Shown here in pieces: positions 5,609 through 8,526 of a DNA stretch of 8,526 nucleotides (its first letter is position 1; every line of letters starts with the position of its first letter). Under the pieces are notes generated by a model that was not told the origin of the DNA, ran no database searches, and saw only the letters and a program-made list of their open reading frames with translations. Where the stretch lies: contig DAOTTX010000092.1 of NCBI GenBank assembly GCA_034437515.1, positions 1 to 8,526 of the forward strand. Reading direction: 5' to 3'. Origin of the DNA: DAOTTX01 sp034437515. Its GTDB lineage: Bacteria; Chloroflexota; Anaerolineae; Aggregatilineales; Phototrophicaceae. The position numbers and the translations under genes were made by a program.

Positions 5609-5932
5609 ATGCCTGAGTATGTGTATCGTCGTGAAGACGGATCAACATTCACTATCAAACAAAAATTCCTGGACGATCCCCTGACTTTAGATCCAGAGAC
5701 CGGGCAGAAGGTCGTCCGCATTATGCAACCTGCCAGGATCATTTTCAAAGGCTCCGGCTTTTACGTCACCGACTCACGTGGCAAGAACACCGCCAGCAGC
5801 AGCAGTTCCAGCAGCAAATCCGACGAGGGCGAGACCAAGACTGCTAATGTTAGCACCGAGAAGAAGCCCGATAAGTCGGAAAAGACGGAAAAGAAAGAAA
5901 CCAAACCCAGCAAAAGCGAAGCCGCAGACTAG
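5609..5932 (+). CDS. FmdB-like small protein without zinc-ribbon cysteines
   Basis: A 107-aa protein with the outline of the FmdB (CxxC_CxxC_SSSS) family: N-terminal MPEYVYR (1-7), a middle DDPLT (22-26) and IIFKGSGFYVTD (44-55), which is the family's most conserved block. The four zinc-binding cysteines are gone: the first CxxC position reads RREDG (7-11), and the second, normally CPECG, reads DPETG (28-32). There is no Cys in the protein. The tail from residue 62 is a run of seven Ser followed by a Lys/Glu/Ser/Thr-rich, probably disordered segment. FmdB-type proteins are small putative regulators of uncertain function. The ATG at 5609 fits the family N-terminus and has GAGGT 10 nt ahead; an upstream GTG at 5573 would add 12 untypical residues. 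It stands alone, divergent from the epimerase. Confidence 0.8.
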   Translation: MPEYVYRREDGSTFTIKQKFLDDPLTLDPETGQKVVRIMQPARIIFKGSGFYVTDSRGKNTASSSSSSSKSDEGETKTANVSTEKKPDKSEKTEKKETKPSKSEAAD

Positions 5933-5949
5933 CTTACCCTGCCGCCTCT

Positions 5950-5982
5950 ACTGGTTACGTCATCGACTACAGCGTAACCAGT
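5950..5982 (+). terminator. Strong hairpin after the FmdB-like gene
   Basis: ACTGGTTACG (5950-5959) and CGTAACCAGT (5973-5982) form a perfect 10-bp stem, plus one G-U pair, around an 11-nt loop, 17 nt after the stop codon. It is followed by CCCCCC rather than T residues, so it is better described as a terminator-like or RNA-stabilising stem than a classical intrinsic terminator. Confidence 0.45.
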
Positions 5983-6180
5983 CCCCCCTAAAATACTGAC
6001 GGCGACCGCAACATCGCTGATATTTCCTGAAATCACCACCTGGTAACACCGGTGCTTCTGCCATAGGCCAGAATAGACCATCACGCTGCCCAGTGTTACA
6101 ACTGCGTTAGACTCACGTCTTCTGTTAATCACCTTGTGTTATGATGCAAATAACATTAAATAGACCATAGGAACTGTGTT
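5983..6180. other. Non-coding gap with inverted repeats before the 166-aa gene
   Basis: No plausible gene. The short open frame on the minus strand has no family features or RBS. The gap contains a 7-bp inverted repeat GTAACAC (6043-6049) / GTGTTAC (6093-6099), a short ATTTC-CT-GAAAT palindrome near 6022-6033, and a possible -10 TATGAT at 6140-6145 without a clear -35. The 3' part is AT-richer and probably carries the promoter of the next gene. Confidence 0.4.
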
Positions 6181-6681
6181 ATGAGCTTCGACAACTTCTC
6201 ACCATTGGTCGGCCCTAGTGTCCAGCCTGTCGGCGTCCTCGTGAACTTTTTCAGCGATGATCAGAACGACAACATCATTCAAGTCCGTTTGGCTGGTCAG
6301 TTAAAAGACGACGCTACGATCACGATCTTCGCTAACCACAGCAATGTAGATTTTGTCCAGAATCGCCAGAATTTTGTCTTTACGCCGTCGAATATGAGCG
6401 GCGGGGTGCTGTTCTACCCGTTGCTGCGCGGTGACCAACCACGCCCGCAAGAGGGCTATAAGTTGTTCGTCACCTGTGCCAGCAACGATAGCAAGTTCAA
6501 CTCCAAACTGCCGCAGAACTTCCTCGGCTTCTACCTCAACGGCTCACACACGCCGATCAGAGATCAACTAAAGCTGGATCTCATCGAGCGGGCACAGGCC
6601 AGCGCACGTCCGGCGCGGGGTGGCAAGTCCATCGATGATGCCGGGTTGAAGAAAGCCAAACGTCGCAAGCGCAAGAAGTAG
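6181..6681 (+). CDS. Uncharacterised 166-aa protein with basic C-terminal tail
   Basis: I do not recognise this protein. Residues 12-120 look like a compact soluble beta-rich domain, with alternating hydrophobic strands such as VGVLVNFF (17-24), NIIQVRLAGQL (31-41), ATITIFA (45-51), NFVFTPS (64-70) and GVLFYPLLRG (75-84). It has a single Cys (99), no signal peptide and no membrane segment. Residues 122-155 may be helical, and the last ten residues (KKAKRRKRKK) are nine-tenths basic, which suggests binding to nucleic acid, ribosome or acidic membrane lipids. The ATG has AGGA 9 nt ahead. The reading frame ends exactly where homology to the antisense ABC-F fragment begins, so the very C-terminus and stop may have been set by a rearrangement. 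Its neighbours give no functional hint. Confidence 0.65.
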   Translation: MSFDNFSPLVGPSVQPVGVLVNFFSDDQNDNIIQVRLAGQLKDDATITIFANHSNVDFVQNRQNFVFTPSNMSGGVLFYPLLRGDQPRPQEGYKLFVTCASNDSKFNSKLPQNFLGFYLNGSHTPIRDQLKLDLIERAQASARPARGGKSIDDAGLKKAKRRKRKK

Positions 6682-6857
6682 AGCGTTACGCCTTTAGGCA
6701 CCTGCCCGACGATAGCTTTCATCAAACTGGACTTCCCCGCACCGTTCGGCCCGACCAAACCGACGCGGTCTCGGTCGCCAATCGCCCAGGTGAGGTCACG
6801 GAAGATCTCACGCCCGGCGTAGTTCACGGTAATATGGTTGATGTTGATAATGTGCAT
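6682..6857 (-). pseudogene. Truncated ABC-F ATPase, N-terminal fragment
   Basis: Only the first 58 or so residues of an ABC-F type ATPase (ribosome-associated translation factor or antibiotic-protection protein) are present. MHIININHITVNYAGREIF (1-19) is the typical first strand with the aromatic A-loop Tyr13; DRVGLVGPNGAGKSS (30-44) contains an intact Walker A; homology ends at GQVPKGVT (51-58). No Q-loop, signature, Walker B, linker or second ABC domain follows. The minus-strand frame instead runs antisense through the 166-aa gene and stops at 6564. The expression signals look undamaged: AAGGAG lies 7 nt before the ATG. A full-length protein would be roughly 500-650 aa, so about 90% is missing. 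This indicates a fairly recent deletion or rearrangement with its break near 6682. Confidence 0.8.
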
Positions 6858-7117
6858 GGTGCAACTCCTTTTCCTGATGGCAGGACGCACTCGTCAGCGG
6901 CGAGAATCAAAAACGACCATGAACGGATGCGCTCATAGCCGGTTATTAACAAAAGTATGACGAAATCTATCCGGTCAGTAGGCGCACTTCTCCCTGGGAC
7001 CGGTCAACGTAGAAATCTGCGGACCGAGAGAAATACATCCGATGTGGAGGAAATAGATCATGCGCTTACTCTAGCATGGAATTCGCGGCGGTGTCAACAA
7101 ATACACGGTGAAAATCA

Positions 7118-7180
7118 GGACAATTGCCCTGCCGCTAAGGTGCATTTTAGATTTTTAGCATCTGACACAGGGGAATGTCC
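7118..7180. repeat. Long imperfect inverted repeat (63 bp, nested stems)
   Basis: The outer arms 7118-7131 (GGACAATTGCCCTG) and 7168-7180 (CAGGGGAATGTCC) pair at 12 positions, with one bulge and one mismatch. Inside, GCTAA (7134-7138) pairs with TTAGC (7155-7159). It may be a small hairpin-type repeat element, a cruciform, or a structured transcript; it lies upstream of the DinB promoter and is therefore outside that mRNA. Confidence 0.5.
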
Positions 7181-7225
7181 GGCGGGATTATAGGGGCGAT
7201 TGGCCTGCGAATTCAACCGAATGAT

Positions 7226-7254
7226 TTGACGTCTCTAAACGTTCGACGTAAGAT
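7226..7254 (+). promoter_or_regulatory. Sigma70-type promoter of the DinB-dtd operon
   Basis: TTGACG (7226-7231, five of six) and TAAGAT (7249-7254, four of six) are 17 nt apart, placing the start site near 7261 and giving a leader of about 40 nt to the ATG at 7302. A 5-bp inverted repeat ACGTC (7229-7233) / GACGT (7245-7249) spans the spacer and overlaps both hexamers, where a repressor could sit. Confidence 0.55.
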
Positions 7255-7301
7255 CAAAGTATGCGTATGTGAAAAGTAAATTTGCGTTTGTGAGGTCGGT
7301 C

Positions 7302-7844
7302 ATGCAATCTATCGGCAGAAATTATATCTTCCTTGATAGCGAGGCGGAACGCCATCAATTATGTGAGGAAATCGTGCAAGTGCGCGATGAAGTCATCCAG
7401 ATTATCCAGCGAATGCCGGAAGACCAGTGGTACGAATCTCGTTACCATGAGTGGACACCAGCAGCCATGCTGGGGCATCTGAACTTTATTGATAACATTT
7501 CCATGTGGCAGATCAAAGCCGCGCTGATCGGCATCCGTCCACGCATCGGCATAAAAACTGTTGACCGCATCAATAACATCACCTCGCGTATGTTCCATCG
7601 GCGCATCGTCCCTGTGACGATTGAGGGCATCCGTACCAAGCAGGAAGACATCAAGACCTTTGTGCTACAGCTTCCGGTGAGTAAGTTCTCCAAACAGATT
7701 TTCGACCCGGTCGAGAACAAGTACACAACGGTCGAGAAGGCGATTCAGGCGCGGTTCTTGCATCACTGGTACGACCATCTGGAAACGATCCGCACGGTAG
7801 AAGGCATCGAGCATCCACCAGAAGAACGCTCGGATAACGCCTGA
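7302..7844 (+). CDS. DinB-superfamily protein
   Basis: A 180-aa protein with the layout of the DinB/YfiT-like four-helix-bundle superfamily. Members bind a divalent metal through three His residues and include thiol-S-transferases for mycothiol or bacillithiol, and hydrolases. Candidate ligands are His59 in MLGHLNFID (57-64) and His155 and/or His159 in FLHHWYDHLETI (152-163), a typical C-terminal HxxxH arrangement; WYESRYHEWTPAAMLGHL is the classic W-T/S-x-x-x-x-L-x-H-L lead-in. The ATG at 7302 was chosen over a GTG at 7269 because GAGGT lies about 6 nt ahead of it, whereas the GTG has no RBS. The stop overlaps the dtd start (TGATG), so the two are translationally coupled. The substrate is unknown. 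Confidence 0.72.
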   Translation: MQSIGRNYIFLDSEAERHQLCEEIVQVRDEVIQIIQRMPEDQWYESRYHEWTPAAMLGHLNFIDNISMWQIKAALIGIRPRIGIKTVDRINNITSRMFHRRIVPVTIEGIRTKQEDIKTFVLQLPVSKFSKQIFDPVENKYTTVEKAIQARFLHHWYDHLETIRTVEGIEHPPEERSDNA

Positions 7845-8293
7845 TGCGCGTGGTATTACAACGGGTGACGCAAGGCAGCGTCACCGTAGACGATACGGTC
7901 ACTGGTGCCGTCGAGCAGGGGTTCGTTGCGCTGGTGGGTGTCACGCATGAGGACACCGAGGCCGAAGCCGAAGTATTGGCGAAGAAAACAGCGAATCTGC
8001 GTGTGTTCGAGGATGACGCGGGTAAGATGAATCTCTCTGCGTTAGATTGTGGTGCGGGGGTGCTGGTGGTGTCGCAGTTTACGCTCTATGCGGATGCCCG
8101 TAAGGGACGCCGCCCCAGTTTCATCAACGCCGCCAAACCCGACCACGCCGAACCGTTGGTCGAACATTACGCGGCGGTCTTGCAGCGTGAAGGGGTATCA
8201 TCGGTCGAACACGGGGTTTTCGGCGCGATGATGCAGGTGACCATCCACAACCACGGCCCAGTGACTATTATCCTCGATACGGACGACCTCTAA
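7844..8293 (+). CDS. dtd: D-aminoacyl-tRNA deacylase Dtd
   Basis: Homodimeric proofreading enzyme that hydrolyses D-amino acids (for example D-Tyr), and also glycine mischarged on tRNA-Ala, from tRNA. The 149-aa length is standard. Signatures are MRVVLQRV (1-8), SQFTLYAD (77-84), KGRRPSF (87-93) and the C-terminal HNHGPVTIIL (135-144), whose Gly138-Pro139 forms the cross-subunit cis-proline motif that excludes L-amino acids. The usual Asn-Asp-Gly-Pro reads Asn-His-Gly-Pro, a minor variation. The start is set by the TGATG overlap with the DinB gene, so expression should follow that promoter and translation. Confidence 0.96.
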   Translation: MRVVLQRVTQGSVTVDDTVTGAVEQGFVALVGVTHEDTEAEAEVLAKKTANLRVFEDDAGKMNLSALDCGAGVLVVSQFTLYADARKGRRPSFINAAKPDHAEPLVEHYAAVLQREGVSSVEHGVFGAMMQVTIHNHGPVTIILDTDDL

Positions 8294-8364
8294 CACTCGG
8301 CATACGTGTCAAGTTAAGCTGATGTGCTTCAATATGCAATTATTCTGACCCCTATCCCCCTAAA

Positions 8365-8397
8365 TCCTCCTTATCCCCGTAGACGGAGAAAGGGGGA
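8365..8397. repeat. C-tract/G-tract hairpin repeat downstream of dtd
   Basis: TCCTCCTT-A-TC..CCG (8365-8379) pairs with CGG..GA-AAGGGGGA (8384-8397) through about 13 pairs around a TAGA loop. It is embedded in a stretch of CCCCCTAAATCC type (8354-8366) that looks like a dispersed intergenic repeat. Located 72 nt after the dtd stop and followed by CTTT, it may serve as the operon's terminator, though the T-tract is poor. Confidence 0.5.
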
Positions 8398-8417
8398 CTT
8401 TCACCTACAAAGTCGCA

Positions 8418-8450
8418 AAATGCACGAGGCTCAACTTTACGGGTGCATTT
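8418..8450. promoter_or_regulatory. Inverted repeat AAATGCAC-N17-GTGCATTT, candidate operator
   Basis: A perfect 8-bp inverted repeat (8418-8425 and 8443-8450). Its right arm overlaps the first bases of the -35 of the next gene, which suits a binding site for a regulator of that gene. It could equally be the end of the repeat element just upstream. Confidence 0.4.
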
Positions 8451-8477
8451 CACTTGAGTGCGGAGATGACATAGAAT
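8449..8477 (+). promoter_or_regulatory. Putative promoter of the gene starting at 8504
   Basis: TTCACT (8449-8454, four of six) and TAGAAT (8472-8477, five of six) are 17 nt apart, giving a start near 8484 and a leader of about 20 nt. Confidence 0.45.
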
Positions 8478-8503
8478 AGGGTATCGAGCGAAAAGGATGC
8501 CTT

Positions 8504-8526
8504 ATGACCCATAATCGTGAAGAACT
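8504..8526 (+). CDS. Start of the next gene (cut by window end)
   Basis: ATG at 8504 opens a frame reading MTHNREE before the window ends. AAAGGA lies about 7 nt ahead and a promoter-like pair sits just upstream, so this is probably a real start. Nothing can be said about the product. Confidence 0.5.

Larger units (their letters stand above)
6858..7301. other. Non-coding gap upstream of the ABC-F stump and DinB gene
   Basis: This gap of over 400 nt holds the RBS of the ABC-F remnant, a small inverted repeat CCGGTC...GACCGG near 6970-7003, the large imperfect hairpin at 7118-7180, and the promoter of the DinB-dtd operon. An open frame at 6957-7193 on the plus strand lacks an RBS, family features and sensible composition, so it is not called. 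Confidence 0.5.

Noticed and set aside
5929..6132. 67-aa minus-strand open frame after the FmdB-like gene
   Set aside because: No RBS, no family features, and it covers the hairpin region; more likely non-coding.
6957..7193. 78-aa plus-strand open frame
   Set aside because: No RBS, no recognisable domain, and it runs through the inverted-repeat element at 7118-7180.
1..8526. CRISPR array, tRNA genes, toxin-antitoxin or defence island
   Set aside because: No regularly spaced direct repeats, no tRNA T-arm plus acceptor pattern, and no recognisable defence proteins on either strand.

Overview
The window is a bacterial chromosomal segment of moderate GC content, with short operon-like gene blocks separated by AT-richer or repeat-bearing gaps. 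No rRNA, tRNA or other taxonomic marker is present. The G/C-tract intergenic repeats (CCCTCACCC / GGGATGAGGG and CCCCCTAAATCC types) and the gene mix would suit a Chloroflexota (Anaerolineae-like) genome, but this is only an inference.

Layout. (1) 1-470: the N-terminal stump of an IS transposase, cut off by a 155-bp MITE-like element with 20-bp terminal inverted repeats. (2) 467-1472, minus strand: pdxT (glutaminase of PLP synthase), then a gene for a tiny, extremely acidic protein whose stop codon lies inside the MITE end. (3) 1773-4220, minus strand: a tight three-gene operon. It encodes a PyrK-like iron-sulfur subunit, a PIG-L type deacetylase (ATGA overlap) and a dihydroorotate-dehydrogenase-fold protein (10-nt gap). 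Both dihydroorotate-dehydrogenase-like subunits lack hallmark catalytic or cofactor residues, so the complex probably does not carry out classical PyrDB/PyrK chemistry. A putative promoter lies just upstream. (4) 4390-5400, minus strand: an NAD-dependent epimerase-type SDR, with a GTG start supported by a strong ribosome binding site. (5) 5609-5932, plus strand, divergent from the epimerase: an FmdB-like small protein that has lost all four zinc-ribbon cysteines. (6) 6181-6681, plus strand: an unrecognised 166-aa protein with a highly basic tail. Its stop codon sits at the break of a truncated ABC-F ATPase gene on the opposite strand, of which only start, RBS and Walker A remain. (7) 7302-8293, plus strand: a two-gene operon of a DinB-superfamily protein and D-aminoacyl-tRNA deacylase (dtd), joined by a TGATG overlap and preceded by a good sigma70-type promoter. 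(8) 8294-8526: a repeat-type hairpin, an 8-bp inverted repeat, a promoter, and the first codons of the next gene.

Conserved housekeeping functions here are vitamin B6 synthesis (pdxT) and D-amino-acid proofreading (dtd). The less ordinary parts are the divergent DHODH-like/PyrK-like/PIG-L operon, the acidic protein with an internally duplicated module, the cysteine-less FmdB homologue, and the two mobile-element or deletion scars. No CRISPR array, prophage, toxin-antitoxin pair or recognisable defence system was seen.
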